A DNA stretch of 64,000 nt from Adiantum capillus-veneris (GCA_014529385.2 CM043945.1:150008741-150072740), one strand, 5' to 3'; shown: positions 9,120-21,844, numbered from the stretch's first letter. Translations and numbers: made by a program. The notes: a model not told the origin generated them from the sequence alone.

Positions 9120-12100
9120 AGCTTTTTTTATTGTTATCAAGCCAACACATCAATTTTTTTGAAAAGATGTAATCCATGTGTTTTGTTCACCAAGAAAATC
9201 ACTCGTCGCTCGACTATGAAAGGAATGCACATTCCAAAGTTGACACAAACAACATCTTGAACGTCCAAACATCTTGACACTAAATATGCCTCCTCAACAC
9301 TCTGGGAACATGTTGATGCAGCCTCATTCAACTACCTCTGAGATGTTCTCCATCTATCCCTCTTTGACCAACATCTGAGTGTTCCGAGCCTCTGACCACC
9401 TTGACACTAAACATGCCTCCTCAATACTTTGAAAACATGCAATCCATGTGCTTTGTTCGTCAAGGGAATCACTCCTGGCTCGACTCTAAGAGTAGTGCGT
9501 AATTTCTCTGAAACTGTAACATGTCGAGTCTTGTAGCCATGTCGACTTAAATGCAGCCAAACCATTGGTGTGCGATGCTCATGCCATGTATAAATGAGAT
9601 CAAAACCCACTTGCCAAGGCCGACTCTTGGTATAGGCCAAGGCAGCCTCACTCAACTCCCTCTGAAACGCACTCCATCTGTCTCTCTTTGACCGACATCC
9701 TAGTGTTCCGAGCATCCAAACACCTTGACACTAAACATGCCTTATTAACACCTTGGAAACAAGCAATCCGTGTTCTTAGTTTGTAGTGAAAACCACTCCT
9801 CGCTTGCCTCTGAGAGGAATGCGTATTTTTCTTTGAAATCTATTGCATTTGTTCATCACTCAACTCCCTTTGAAACGCGGTTCAATTGTCCCTTTGAACA
9901 AGGTATGAGTGTTCCGAACGTCCAAACATCTTGACAGTAAATATGCCTCCTCAACACTCTGGAAACATGTCATGCATGTTTTTCGTTTGCCAAGAAAACC
10001 ACTCCTCGCTCGACTTTGAGAGTAATGTGCATTTTATCTGAAATCCGCTGTGTTTTTTCATCGCCGTCAAATTGTAGCAAAGGCAACCCAAATTCAGTCA
10101 CATCATTGTTGTGTGCTGCTCACTCCATGGGTATACGGGATCCAAACCCATTAGCCAAGGTTGGCTCTCCGTATACGCCGACGCAGCCTCACTCAAGTCC
10201 CTCTGAAACGTACTCCATCTATCCCTCTTTGACCAACATCTGAGTGTTCCGAGCCTCCGACCACCTTGACACTAAACATGCCTCCTCAATATTTTGGAAA
10301 CATGCAATCCATGTACTTTGTTATCAAGGGAATCACTCCTGGCTCGACTTTGAGAGAAGTGCGTAATTTCTTTGAAACTTTAACATGTTGAATCTTGTAC
10401 CCATGTCGACCCAAATGCAGCCAAATCATTGGTGTGTGATGCTTATGCCATGTGTATACGAGATCCAAACCCACTTGCCAAGGCTGGCTCTCGGTATAGG
10501 TCGAGGCAGCTTCACTCAACTCCCTCTGAAACGCACTCCATCTGTCTCACTTTGATCAACATCCTAGTGTTCCGAGCATCCAAACACCTTGACACTAAAC
10601 ATGCCTTATTCACACCTTTGAAACAAGCAATTCATGTTCTTTGTTCGTAGTGAAAACCACTTCTCGCTTGCCTTTGAGAGGAATGTGCATTTTTCTTTGA
10701 AATTCGCTGCATTTGTTTGTCACTCAACTCCCTTTGGAACTCGGTTCATTTGTCCCTTTGAGCAAGATCTGAGTTTTTTGAACGTCCAAACATCTCGATA
10801 CTAAATATCCCTCCTCAACACTCTAGAAACATGTCATGCATGTTTTTCGTTTGCCAAGAAAACCACTCCCTCGCTCGACTTTGAGAGTAATGTGCATTTT
10901 CTCTAAAATCCACTGCGTTTTTTCATTGCCGTCAAATTGTAGCGAAGGCGACCCAAATTTAGTCACATCATTGTCGTGTGCTACTCACTCCATGGGTATA
11001 CGAGATCCAAACCCACTAGCCAAGGTCGGCTCTCCGTATAGGCCGACGTAGCCTCACTCAACTCCCTCTGAAACGTACTCCATCTATCCCTCTTTGACCA
11101 CTGCATCTAAGTGTTCGGAGCCTCTGACCACCTTGACACTAAACATGCCTCCTCAATACTTTGGAAACATGCAATCCATGTGCTTTATTTGCAAGGGAAT
11201 CACTCCTCGATCGACTCTGAGAGAAGTGCGTAATTTCTCTGAAACTTTAACATGTCGAATCTTGTAGCCATGTCGACCCAAATGCAGTCAAACCATTGGT
11301 GTGCCATGCTCACGCCATGTGTATACAAGATCCAAATCCATTTGCCAAGGTTGGCATTCGGCATAGGCCAAGGGAGCCTCACTCAACTCCCTCTGAAATG
11401 CACTCCATCTGTCTCTCTTTGACCAACATCCTAGTGTTCCAAGCATCCAAACACCTTGACACTAAACGTGCCTTATTAACACCTTTGCAACAAGCAATCC
11501 ATGTTCTTCGTTCGTAGTGAAAACCACTCCTGGCTTGTCTCTGAGAGGAATGCGTATTTTTATTTGAAATCCGCTGCATTTGTTCGTCACTCAACTCCCT
11601 TTGGAACTCGGTTCATTTGTCCCTTTGAACAAGATCTGAGTGTTTTGCACGTCCAAACATCTTGACACTAAATATGCCTCCTCAACACTCTGGAAACATG
11701 TCATGCATGTTTTTCGTTTGCCAAGAAACCACTCCTTGCTCGACTTTGAGAGTAATGTGCATTTTCTCTGAAATCTGTTGCGGTTGTTCATCGCCGTCAA
11801 AACTGTAGTGAAAGAGATCCAAATTCAGTTACATCGTTGTGTGTGCTACTCACTCCATGGGTATACAAGATCCAAACCCACTAGCCAAGGTCGGCTCTCC
11901 GTATAGGACGACGCAGCCTCACTCAACTCCCTCTAAAACGTACTCAATCTATCCCTCTTTGACCAACATCTAAGTATTCTGAGCCTTCGACCACCTTGAC
12001 ACTAAACATGCCTCCTCGTTACTTTGGAAACATGTAATACATGTGCTTTGTTCGTCAAGGGAATTACTCCTGGCTTGACTCTGAGAGAAGTGTGCAATTT

Positions 12101-13010
12101 CTCTGAAACTTTAACATGTCGAATCTTGTCCCCATGTCGACCCAAATGCAGCCAAATCATTGGTGTGTGATGCTTACGCCATGTGTATATGAGATCCAAA
12201 GCCACTTGCCAAGTCCAGCTCTTGGTATAGGTTCAGGCAGCCTTGCTCAACTCCCTCTGAAAGGCACTCCATCTGTCTCTCTTTGACCAACATCCTAGTG
12301 TTCTGAGCATCCAAATACCTTGACACTAAACATGCCTTATTAACACCTTTGAACAAGAAATCCATGTTCTTCATTCAACCACTCCTCGCTTGCCTCTGAG
12401 AGGAATGCACATTTTTCTCTGAAATCCGTTGCATTTGTTCGTCACGCAACTCCCTTTGGAACTCGATTCATCTTTCCCTTTGAACAAGACCTGAGTGTTC
12501 CGAACGTCCAAACATCTTGACACTAAATATGCCTCCTCAACACTCTGGAAGCATGTCATGCATGTTTTTTGTTTGCCAAGAAAACCACTCCATGATGTGA
12601 CTTTGAGAGTAATGTGCATTTTCTATGAAATCCGCTGCGTTTTTTCATCGCCGTCAAACTGTAGCGAAGGTGACTTAAATTCAGTCACATCATTGTTGTG
12701 TGCTACTTACTCCATGGGTATATGAGATCCAAACCCACTAGCCAAGGTCGGCTCTCCGTATAGGTTGATGCAGCCTCACTGAGCTCCCTCTGAAATGTAC
12801 TCCATCTATCCCTCTTTGACCAACATCTAAGTGTTTCGAGCGTCCAAACACCTTGACACTAAACATGCCTCATCAACACTCTAGAAAGATGTAATTTATG
12901 TGTTTCTTTTTCCAAGAAATGCGCTCCTTGCTTGACTATGAAAAGAATGCATAGTTTCTATGAAATTCGTTGCGTTTTTCCGTCGTCGTCTAATCTTATA
13001 GCCAATGCGA
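9120..13010. repeat. Satellite-like array, 865-bp higher-order repeat of three monomer types
   Basis: The core CTTGACACTAAA (with small variants) starts at 9273, 9400, 9724, 9930, 10265, 10588, 10794, 11132, 11455, 11661, 11995, 12319, 12517 and 12852. From 9400 the spacings repeat as about 324, 206 and 335 bp, giving a period of about 865 bp and roughly four full periods. The three core contexts are distinct and recur in the same order: one followed by GCCTTATT, one by GCCTCCTCAACACTCTGG, and one by GCCTCCTCAATACTTTGG. A second landmark (ATGTCGA.TCTTGTA.CCATGTCGA, at about 9520, 10385, 11250 and 12115) gives the same 865-bp spacing. Short open frames inside are not conserved as protein and I take the array as non-coding. 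Confidence 0.9.
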
Positions 13011-13207
13011 CCCAAACATCACATTTTTGGCAACCATACGAAAAAGCTATTGTGGAGGGGATTTTAAATGTGTCTTTGTAGAGTGCTCTCAAGTGTTGTC
13101 TATTGGATTACCCAATCGATCATCGTAAACAAGAATTCGTTATATGTGGTTCTTATTCTTTTTATTCATGTACAATGACTTCTAAATGAAATGACAGATA
13201 TATGAAT

Positions 13208-13265
13208 GTGCTATATAGGTAAATTGAATGAGAGACCAATGCCAACTAATGACCTGATAAAGTAT
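13208..13265 (+). pseudogene. Short coding piece of the MULE-like gene, left of the LTR element insertion
   Basis: Read in the frame of GGTAAATTG, this encodes LNERPMPTNDLIKY. When the LTR element and one copy of its target duplication are set aside, this frame continues without a break into the Cys-rich N terminus at 22107 (TLKCFYCQHMPI). The last five bases AGTAT are the left target duplication. Confidence 0.55.
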
Positions 13266-13816
13266 TGTTAACCCTCACGCACATTCCTATCACCTACGAT
13301 GAACGCTGTATTATTTGTTTGGTAGAGTCAAGTACCGGGCTTGTCGGTTCAATAGGAAAAGGGTAAGAGTGATCGCCGATGAGAGGCGCACTCTAACTGG
13401 AACATTCAAGGGATTAGTTGGCTAAGCATGGGCGTCCAAGTGTGAATGGGGTGAGCTCATATAAAAGTCAACTAAACCTAAAATTCACTCATTTTCTCAT
13501 TTGTGCAATTGAAGAGTGCTCTTGCTCCATCTCCATCTTCTTCTTCTTCATCTCCTTGTGTGTATGTGTATGCATGAGAGAGAGAGAGGGCATTGCGGTG
13601 GCACAACGGCGAGGCGGTTAAGCGCAGCGTAGTGGCGTCTCCCTCTTCTTCGTGGCGAGGAATCCTCCACGACAGCAAGCGTAGAGTGGTGAGTGACACA
13701 CCATCGCCATCTTTGATCATACTAGTTTAGGCTTTTTGTGTGCTTGGAGCCATCTGTGGCTCGCACACAATGTATCGGCAAGTTCCTTACATTGACACGT
13801 GCGACATACGCGCACA
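13266..13816 (+). repeat. 5' LTR of the Gag-only element
   Basis: 551 bp, from TGTTAACCCTCACGC to CATACGCGCACA. It aligns end to end with 21514-22101, with scattered substitutions. The 3' copy has a much longer (GT)n-(GA)n tract at the same place. A Pro/Ser-coding-like CT-rich stretch and the microsatellite sit in the middle. Confidence 0.95.
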
Positions 13817-13820
13817 TTTT

Positions 13821-13838
13821 TGGCGCCGTTGCTGAGGA
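13821..13838 (+). promoter_or_regulatory. Primer binding site of the Gag-only element
   Basis: TGGCGCCGTTGCTGAGGA starts 4 bp after the 5' LTR. It closely matches the primer-site class of Tat/Athila-like plant Gypsy elements (TGGCGCCGTTGCCGGGGA). I recall this as complementary to tRNA-Asp but did not verify it. Confidence 0.85.
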
Positions 13839-14563
13839 ATGCCATACACTAATCTTGAATGGCACTCTGTACTTCTTTTGTGGTGAAATTTCAATTGTAG
13901 GAAAGGTAGGGAAGGAAGGTGTGTGTGTTGAGAAGAAGGATTTTATGTTGCTACTGTGTATTTCTTTGTTAATGAAGTTTTGAAAGGTTAGTGTGTTTTC
14001 TCTATCATAAGGAATTAGTATTAAGGTTGTTAGTTCTGTGTAATGCAAAGTATAGTAAGTAGGAAGTAGGTCAGTGAGAGCTAATGAAATGTGTTAGTGT
14101 GTAACAATAGGTGTATTACTTCTAAGTAGGTAGGTAGAGTGTGTGTATGCTCGCGCGCAGGCCGAGGCAACCTTATCCTTTTAAAAAAATTAAAAAAAAT
14201 TAAAGGTAGGATCGAGATCGAGAATATCTCTCAGACCCAAGCCCAGACCCAATCCCAATCTCACGCTCAGACTCAGGCCTCAGTCGCCCTTTAAAATTAC
14301 GAATTTTAGCTTCACACGTAGCTAAAAATTGACTTTTTTTAGGACCAACGAAGCTTTAGGTGACCGAATGTTGTGTTGTAAAGCACACCGCGACCCTCTG
14401 ACTGATACGCTCATTTTGAGCTATCACACACTTTAATCAAAAAATCGATCATTAAAAAATATTTAAAAACATAAAAAGACGAGTGAAAACGGACGCCTAA
14501 AAAAGTAAGCGGTTAACCTTCGAGGTTATTCGCCGATGCTTGTAGCACCGGTGCCAAAGGCAC
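13839..14563. other. Leader of the Gag-only element
   Basis: A long untranslated leader of about 725 bp before the first Gag-like frame. It holds a (CCCAGAC/CCCAATC)-type short degenerate repeat around 14230-14280. No gene seen. Confidence 0.6.
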
Positions 14564-15353
14564 ATGCATCTGCGCTCTGGTCGTGTGCTAGAGATGGAGC
14601 AACTAGAGAGAATTTCGACTTACGCGAGTTCTCAATATCCATCTACCTTAGGTTCCGGGCCCTCGGCGGGGATCCAAGGTAGTACAAACCAAGATCCGAA
14701 CATAGCGTCTAGTGACTCTTCCTCTGACTACGACGTCATGGAGGGTTTCCCAATGCCTAATCCCGATAGCTGAAGCCAAGACATGCATGCCATGGACTCG
14801 CGCTCCAGGCCGAGCGTGCTTACCCGCTTGAAGGAAACCTTTAGTAGAGCCACTCGCTCCGAACATGGAGCTAATGATGTAAATGAGAGGGGTAGGGAAG
14901 TAAATTCTCCATTCATGACCAACGTAGACCCTATGCCCTTAGAGAATGTGCACATGAATACTTCGTTCACACTGCCCTCCTGACTCTTCAGAGCTATTCC
15001 CCTTTGAGGTCATATTATCCGATGGTAGAAGCCTTGCCGAAGTGCAATAGGTTGAGCGATATATCATTGCGGCTAGGGAAAAGGAAGTCAAGAGCTTACG
15101 CAAGGTGGAGCAATGAAGAGAGTTAAAAGCGAAAGCCCCTATGTCAATATCCTTGCTAAGAGAGCAATTGAGTGCTCCTGACTTAGCAACCGCTAAGGGC
15201 CAACCCGTAGAAAGCAACATTGCATCTAGCTCAAAGGACACCCCTAGCACTTCAATCCTAGATGGAGCGTTCTTAAATGAGAACTGGGAGTACAAACTAC
15301 AAACAAAAACTCTAACTGACCTATACACAGGTCACACCTATCACGTGGACTAG
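14564..15353 (+). pseudogene. N-terminal Gag region of the Gag-only element, interrupted
   Basis: The frame at 14564-14773 starts MHLRSGRVLEMEQL, a basic start resembling the (M)xxRSG openings of plant Gypsy Gag proteins, and stops after 69 codons. The frame at 15141-15353 (MSISLLREQL…) is in phase with the main Gag frame and separated from it by a single TAG at 15351-15353. The stretch 14783-15140 keeps open segments in a second frame, so at least one indel lies between the two. I infer one original N-terminal Gag domain. Confidence 0.55.
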
Positions 15354-15374
15354 TTAGATGTCTTACAATCCACA

Positions 15375-16655
15375 ATGGGTGCTACTAGTGTGGAGGATCA
15401 ACAACAAAGAGTTTTTGAGGTCATTCATAGGGTCATTGAGTTAGAGAGACAGAACAAGGGGATCAACACACCTTCAATGGGTCTCATGAGATTCTTGGAT
15501 ACAAGAAAGGCTAAACAACCGACCTTATCGCAAATGGAGAATCCCTTGGTAAGTCCGATGGATCCTCCATATGTTGTTTCGCCAGGGGTCTCAGTGCAAT
15601 CTGAGCCCACAAGTGATAGCTTTACCTTTCCAAGTCTAGATCATCTTTCCCTTGATGACACCATGGCTACCATGCCCACCCCAATGATAGGCATGCCAAG
15701 AAACACGCCATGGACCTCATTTGTTAGTAAAGCACCATTACATGATAGCTCAATGCCTGCAACAGTACCTACAAGTGTGTACCAATCGTATGCACCTATG
15801 GGTCATCGCACTCATGTAGTACCTACCCCTCCCATTGTTTCAACAACCTATGCTCTACAACCACAACACCCAAGTTCTTATTTCCATGGAACCATACCGG
15901 CTAGCATTAGCATGTCACATCCGACGTCTACTATGCCTAGGGCCACACATATGAACTTTGGGCCACCACATGGCACAATATCATACCAAATGTGGAACCC
16001 AAGGGCTTCCTATGCACCAAGCCCAATGCCAATACCTACTCCACATGTAGTCTCTGGAGCGCCTCCACCCACGACGCCTGCTCACTTAGGTGACTTGGCA
16101 ACATTTGCTCAAGCTATCGGTCGATTTATTGCTGAGAATATGCGTAACACACCTGATAGAGATCCTAGAAGTAATGCAGTACAAATAACCAAGCTCACAC
16201 AAAAATTTAGTGGAGACGGGGATGTGAGAAAGCATATCGAAGTGTTTGAAAAAATATACGATTCTCTAGGAGAACACAATGACCTACATAAGAGTAATGC
16301 TTTAAGCCTAACCTTAAGTGGGAAGGCAGGGGTTTGGTATAGAACCCTAAGGATGGAAGAAAAAACGATTTACCCTACTCTTAGGAGACTGTTCTTGAAA
16401 GAATACATACGAGAGGGAGTGCTTTGGGGTGTAGCCTCTCAGCTCCAGAAAGCCCAACGAGAGGAAGGAGAGTCAGTGAGAGACTTTATTAGTCGCTTGA
16501 AGCATTTGAATTCTCGTTGTAATTCAAATGAGCGCTTCAATAATAATCAATTGCTTGATAGATTCATTAGGGGGTTACGACATGAGGATATCTACAATGG
16601 CCTAGTCATTAGAGGTATCACCACTTGGGAAGCAGCCACCACCAATGCGATCTAA
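15375..16655 (+). CDS. Gypsy-type Gag (capsid), 426 aa open frame
   Basis: Structural capsid protein of the element. The first 230 residues are Pro/Thr/Ser/Met-rich and low complexity. The retrotransposon Gag core follows at about residues 270-410: FSGDGDVRKHIEVFEKIYD, ALSLTLSGKAGVWYRTL, EYIREGVLWGVASQLQKAQR, EEGESVRDFISRLKHLNSRC and DRFIRGL, which is the usual order in Gypsy Gag. The frame ends at a TAA where a small indel near 16655-16690 shifts it into the nucleocapsid frame. Upstream, a TAG at 15351-15353 separates it from the N-terminal part. The core is the best preserved part of the element. Confidence 0.85.
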   Translation: MGATSVEDQQQRVFEVIHRVIELERQNKGINTPSMGLMRFLDTRKAKQPTLSQMENPLVSPMDPPYVVSPGVSVQSEPTSDSFTFPSLDHLSLDDTMATMPTPMIGMPRNTPWTSFVSKAPLHDSSMPATVPTSVYQSYAPMGHRTHVVPTPPIVSTTYALQPQHPSSYFHGTIPASISMSHPTSTMPRATHMNFGPPHGTISYQMWNPRASYAPSPMPIPTPHVVSGAPPPTTPAHLGDLATFAQAIGRFIAENMRNTPDRDPRSNAVQITKLTQKFSGDGDVRKHIEVFEKIYDSLGEHNDLHKSNALSLTLSGKAGVWYRTLRMEEKTIYPTLRRLFLKEYIREGVLWGVASQLQKAQREEGESVRDFISRLKHLNSRCNSNERFNNNQLLDRFIRGLRHEDIYNGLVIRGITTWEAATTNAI

Positions 16656-16687
16656 TTGGAGGATAATTTCATGATTTAGGAGAAAGA

Positions 16688-17676
16688 GTGTCTGTTGAGC
16701 CTAAATCTATTAGCTCGCAAGCATTAGGGCATCAGCCAATGACCCTAAAGCCTATTGCTAAGGAGCCAAAGATATCTGAAATGACTTTAGCAGATCTCAC
16801 CAACACTATTCAAGAGAGTCTTAGAGACAATCGTGCTCCGCAAAACAATCATATGTATCCAAGAAGGGAGCAACAATGGTGCTCAATATGCTATGGACCG
16901 CATAGTACCAGTGAATGCCCTACTTTTCCAGTAAAATTCAATGGGAACTGCAATGCCTGTGGGAGGTATGGTCATCAAGCTAAGGATTGCACAGTATTTA
17001 AGCACGCGATGGCCAATAGACCAACCTTAGCAAGGACAGACACACCTCAAGTGCCTGCATTGATGCCGATCCCACCTCTTGAACAAACAACACAACGAAT
17101 GGTCTCTAAGGCCCAAAATGTTCAAACAACACCCTTATCACCTCCAGTGCTAGGATCACAACCACCACATCCGAGAATCACTTCAATGAATCAAGTGGGT
17201 TGTGAGTCATCTATTGCTTGTTTGGAAGGCTGTGAGGAATATATAGACCCTATATTGCCTATGGGATGGATGTGCTTGAATAAAGTCCACAATACTACAT
17301 GCAGGACTATTGGGGACAAGTCAAACATGTATATCAAGTAGCTGCTCTTGCGGCAAGAGGTCAAAATATCAATTACACTGCTAAGAGACCACCTCTTCAA
17401 TGCTATGAGTGTGGAGGTCCACATCGTGTAGCCTAGTGTCCTATTAGGCTACAGAAGAATGCCACAATAATGCAAACCAATCAAGCGAGCACGTCTACAA
17501 TGTCGATACTCATGTCTAATCGATGTAGCATAGATCATTTGATTGCCCAATGTCCAAATAATCCAAATGCACCAAAGATCACGCCATTAAACTTGATTGA
17601 AGTTACTGAGGAGCCATCACAAAGTACACCTATGATACCAGTAAACGTACTTACACGTTCAATGCTCCAAAAATAA
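16688..17676 (+). pseudogene. Nucleocapsid region with several zinc knuckles, broken
   Basis: Binds the element RNA. The frame at 16688-17341 has two knuckles: CSICYGPHSTSEC at about 16880 and CNACGRYGHQAKDC at about 16952. After an indel near 17330, a third reads CYECGGPHRVA, then TAG, then C (about 17402-17440), so a stop falls inside it. A fourth, degenerate one (RCSIDHLIAQC, about 17523-17555) has lost its first Cys. Multiple tandem knuckles of this kind are unusual for plant Gypsy Gag, which usually has one. Confidence 0.75.
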
Positions 17677-17763
17677 AATTATATTCTTGAGGAAAGAGAC
17701 ACGACGTCAATTTTTCAATCTCAGAACAAGAAGAAAACATGAAGGAAGAGATCGCAAAAAGCA

Positions 17764-18575
17764 ATGAATTCAGACCCCAGTTCAAAGACCAACATAGGGA
17801 CTGGTGACGACCCCGTATATATGAACGACGTTGAAGAGGATTCTGATTCAGGTGAAACCATGGAGACCAAAACGACCACTAAGTTAGAAACCAACAAGGA
17901 AGATCTTCATGAGCCACAATGGCCAGGATCCAAGAAGAAGATAGGAACTTATCCAAACCCTACAGAGGAGATTGAGCAAGTCAAGCAATTAAGGAGTTTG
18001 GTAGAAGATACCCAAAGGGATCTAGAACCAGCACCTAGGTAGATCCAGATTACACCGTGTTCCCTACGCAACAACAACCTCACCAAGTCCATAGACCCTT
18101 AGCCAAACCTAGTGTCATCCAAGAAGAAAGTGACTTAAAGTCATGGGAAAGTGGGCGTACTTACTTCTTGATGGAAAGAATGTTTACAGAGGGACTACAT
18201 GATCCTATTGAAGAAATGGAGATCCCATCTTCCCCACGTCAAGGGACTGAAGTCCAAAAGGTGTCGTTAAACATTGCCAAATTGCTGGATTTCATGTCTT
18301 CAGAAGTTAGAACCACCATCATGTCCAAACTATATAAAGACCCTGAGCTAGTCTTAGCTCTTCGAGCCTTCCTCAATGGAGAACTAAAGTTTGGGCTACC
18401 ACAATTTGCAGAGATGGATGGAGCTGGGGAGATGCCAATAGAGGAGAAACACTTAGATCCACAACCCAACCTAGATGAGAACCTTGTTATAGAAAGACCT
18501 GTTAACAAGTTGGGACAATACTTTGATGGAAACGAATCCAATGCAACCATTTACCAATCACTACCAAGGGATTAA
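17764..18575 (+). pseudogene. Acidic linker region between nucleocapsid and protease
   Basis: Two open frames (17764-18042 and 18057-18575) encode an acidic, Pro/Gln/Glu-rich sequence (for example NDVEEDSDSGETMETKTT and FPTQQQPHQVHRPLAKP) without a domain I recognise. Its place between Gag and protease and its hydrophobic block (SLNIAKLLDFMSSEVRTTIM) fit a polyprotein spacer. Confidence 0.5.
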
Positions 18576-19094
18576 CTGTGAAGGGAATCCTTGATGGTGG
18601 CGCTAGGGTTAGCATTGTGACTAAAAATTGTTGGGAAACTATGGGAAGACCTCGCCTTGCAACCACAACCATTGTAGTGAAGATGGCCAAATGGGTCTAT
18701 CGTTAAACCTATTGGGATGCTAGAAGACCTCAAGATCAAGGTCTTTGGACATAAAATAAGAGTTACCTTCGTTGTTATGGATTTCTCCAAACACACTATG
18801 GCATCGGAGATGATCTTAGGACGTCCTTTCATGAGGGAAGCAAAAATGGTGCATGACTGGTCTAAAAACCATGTCTACTTGCAGTTCCAAGATTCTGTCA
18901 TTCGAGTGGATCTTGTAACTGGTCGAGCATATCCTCTAGGAAACATGTTTATAATTGATCATAGATCTAACACCACAGTTCACTCGGCCCCATTGCAATA
19001 TTGTTGTACGTGTAAAGCGGACACTGATATTGGGGAAGATTCTCCTTATATGGATGTACTACCTGTGATGACTGGGTCGGACAATGTGGATTAG
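18576..19094 (+). pseudogene. Retroviral-type aspartic protease, frameshifted
   Basis: Processes the Gag polyprotein. The active-site segment reads VKGILDGGARVSIVTKNCWE (about 18578-18637), with the DGG form seen in Tat/Athila-like proteases. A one-base shift near 18694-18700 moves the rest into the frame 18717-19094, which has the second conserved block MILGRPFMREAKMVHDW and ends shortly after. No reverse transcriptase follows. Confidence 0.8.
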
Positions 19095-21499
19095 GTCCAC
19101 CTAGCAGCAACCATAGACACTTGGGGAAATAGGGGGACGACCTGGGTAACATCTGAGGGGGATGAAATGCCCGTACCCTTAAATATTCTACAAGCAATGC
19201 ATATAGATTTTGACAAGACTCATCCTCATATAACAAAGAAAACATACAAGTGGGTCCCTAAATCTTCTTTTAGCGACCATAGCTAGTGCTAAAAAATAGA
19301 GGCCTTGTAAGAAACGTCCCACTCACTCCAAGAAAAGCAAGAAAATGTGGCGTTGGATTCCTAAACAACTATTGAAAGCCCAAGGCTACGAGCAAGGAAA
19401 TGATCAAATCTGGGTGCCAAAACATAGATTGTGTTCTTACCTATCACATGACCCATGTGAGCCCAATCTCGTAGCTCCAAACGAGTCAACGATCGCGGAA
19501 AGAAAAAAATCACAGAATGCTACACACCCGCTCTAGAGCTAGTTTGGGTACCGAAGAAAGAACGATTTGTTCCACCAAGCTCAAGAAGGGGGGAATCCCA
19601 TGAAGCTTCTAGCTCCTCATGTAATGCATCCATAGAGGTAAAAGCTTCTCCACAGCCTCCACCTACAATAGTGGACCTCCATAAAGCTACAAAGGAATCC
19701 ACACCTCCCAGTGTTCAAGAATTACCGGATGAACCACTTCAAGTTCGATCCTGGGAGAGTACCTTACCACCCTTGCAACTCGATGAGGCACCTAAAGTAA
19801 TAGAAAACTAATGACAAAAATCCTCACCTATTACCAACTGGAACAATTAGTTTCAAAGGGTGACAAGCACATTTCAAACGGTATGATCTATCCAAGGAAG
19901 GGGAGAGTGTTTGCTGACAGTCATCACTCACTCACTCCCCTCTCAACCTTCCTCGCTGACCTCTCAATCTCCCAATCTTAGGGAATGTACATATAAAGCC
20001 TTATATTCACAAAAAATAAAAATAAATAAAGACCAAGAGCAATTAGCAAACGAGTATGCACAATAAAAGTCAAAACATTGACTCGGACCTACACATTCGC
20101 ATCCGGTACACTGAAACAGAAACCTATGCCATAAAACACCTTTGATCCTCATCACTCGAGTGATGGAGGGTAGGTAGAATTAGTACGATAGAGTTGAGTG
20201 ATTAGCAAAGTTCCTTTTTCCCACTGATGTGTCTCCTAGAGGTATTCTTTGTGTTTCCTAGTGTATACAGGAACAATTGTTGTTGTTAGGATTTGGAACT
20301 TCATGGAATCTTTCTCTTGTTCACACTTCAAAACAAGTGCGATCATCAACACAAACAAGTGTTTCTTGTCCATTAACATTGCCCCTTATCTTTTTGCATC
20401 CATGTTTGTTTGCTTTAATTGTGATTGGTAGCATAATATTCGGTGCATTTGCTTAGTATCAAACATTAAATTCAATGTAAATTTTTGTCATAATCACTTA
20501 TCTAGGTTTAAAAATCAAGCACTCGGACTAAGCTAGTTTGACCAAGCTAGGTGTTAGAGATCTTCTCTTAATACCATGGGGAATGCCTTCTTAATAATCA
20601 ATGGTTACTTAAGTTCTTAATCAGATTTAGGCAACATTGTGTGAAATGTACTAGGGCTTTCTAGTGGGCTTAGTCCCTATTGATCTTTAGCTTAAGTATT
20701 ATAAAGGGAGTTTACTAGTGTGATGAGCCTGGGGAGGGTAACAGTGTTATATGACCCCCCAAAGTTACAAAATTAAAATGTTGAAAACTAACAAACAAAA
20801 AATCAAAGTGCCACAATGTAAAATCTTAAGCTGGAAGAGAAATCTCAGCTTGATTGGGTACTTCACTCACATGTATCGCCTATGGTACTAGATCCCTAAA
20901 GGTTCCCAGTGTGGGCGCTTTTCCTTGAAAAGCAAAAAACCCAAGGCATACAAAATAAGCACACACATCAAAATTGAATCACTGTGAAAAGACTTTGGAG
21001 GGTCAAATAAAAGGTAATCAATCAGGCAATGATTTCATGAGAAATTCCTTTTATCATAGCTTAACTACAAGGTCCTCTAGGTTTAGCCTCTAGTCAGCCC
21101 TCGGACATGAAATACTTGGCTCTCGCGATTAAACAACTTAATTGACCAGAGAAAATTGAGAAGCTTGTCCGTGGTATTGATACTCGATCTTTAGTGCCTT
21201 TCGATCGTTAAATTAGCGATCCCATACTTGTTCAATTTTTTACCTTTACAACTGTTCATGCGTTTGATTATATTGCAATTTAATGTTTATTACTGACAAA
21301 TGGTTTAGAATTATACTACCAATCAATTTGTCTGCCTAAAAATGCATATGTTTTTTAATTGTATATGAGAATGCAATTATTGTGCCAATGTTGTTAGATT
21401 TTGCAATGACTGAAGAAGGCTAAGGACATTTATCTTAAATGCTCTTCCACCTCAACGAACGAGCTTAAACTCAATAGCTTCCGAGGACGGAATCTACAT
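19095..21499. other. Long non-coding 3' interior of the Gag-only element
   Basis: About 2.4 kb in place of the reverse transcriptase, RNase H and integrase. A remnant frame at 19345-19536 has repeated W[IV]PK words (MWRWIPKQLL, IWVPKHRL). Beyond about 19810 all frames are full of stops. I see no RT (YxDD), RNase H or integrase motif. Confidence 0.7.
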
Positions 21500-21513
21500 T
21501 AGGAAGGGGGGAT
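21500..21513 (+). promoter_or_regulatory. Polypurine tract of the Gag-only element
   Basis: TAGGAAGGGGGGAT directly precedes the 3' LTR start TGTTAACC, as needed for plus-strand priming. Confidence 0.9.
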
Positions 21514-21803
21514 TGTTAACCCTCACGCACATTCCTATCACCTACGACGAATGCTTTATTATTTATTTGGTAGAGTCAGTTACCGGGCTTGTTGGTCCAA
21601 TAGGAAAAGGGTAAGAGTGATCGCCGATAAGAGGCGCACTCCAACTGGAACATTCAAGGGATTAGTTGGCTAAGCATGGGTGCCCAAGTGTGAATGGGAC
21701 GAGCTCATGTAAAAGTCAACTAAACCTAAAATTCACTCATTCTCTCATTTGTGCAATTGAAGAGTGCTCTTGCTCCATCTCCATCTTCTTCTTCATCATC
21801 TCC

Positions 21804-21844
<41 letters not shown>

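Noticed and set aside
9137-12725. Many 60-100-codon frames on both strands in the 9-13 kb array
   Set aside because: They recur because the DNA repeats, shift frame between units and show no domain. The array is better read as non-coding satellite.
9120-13010. CRISPR-like array
   Set aside because: Repeat spacing is 206-335 bp, the spacers are themselves related, and the context is a plant nuclear genome.
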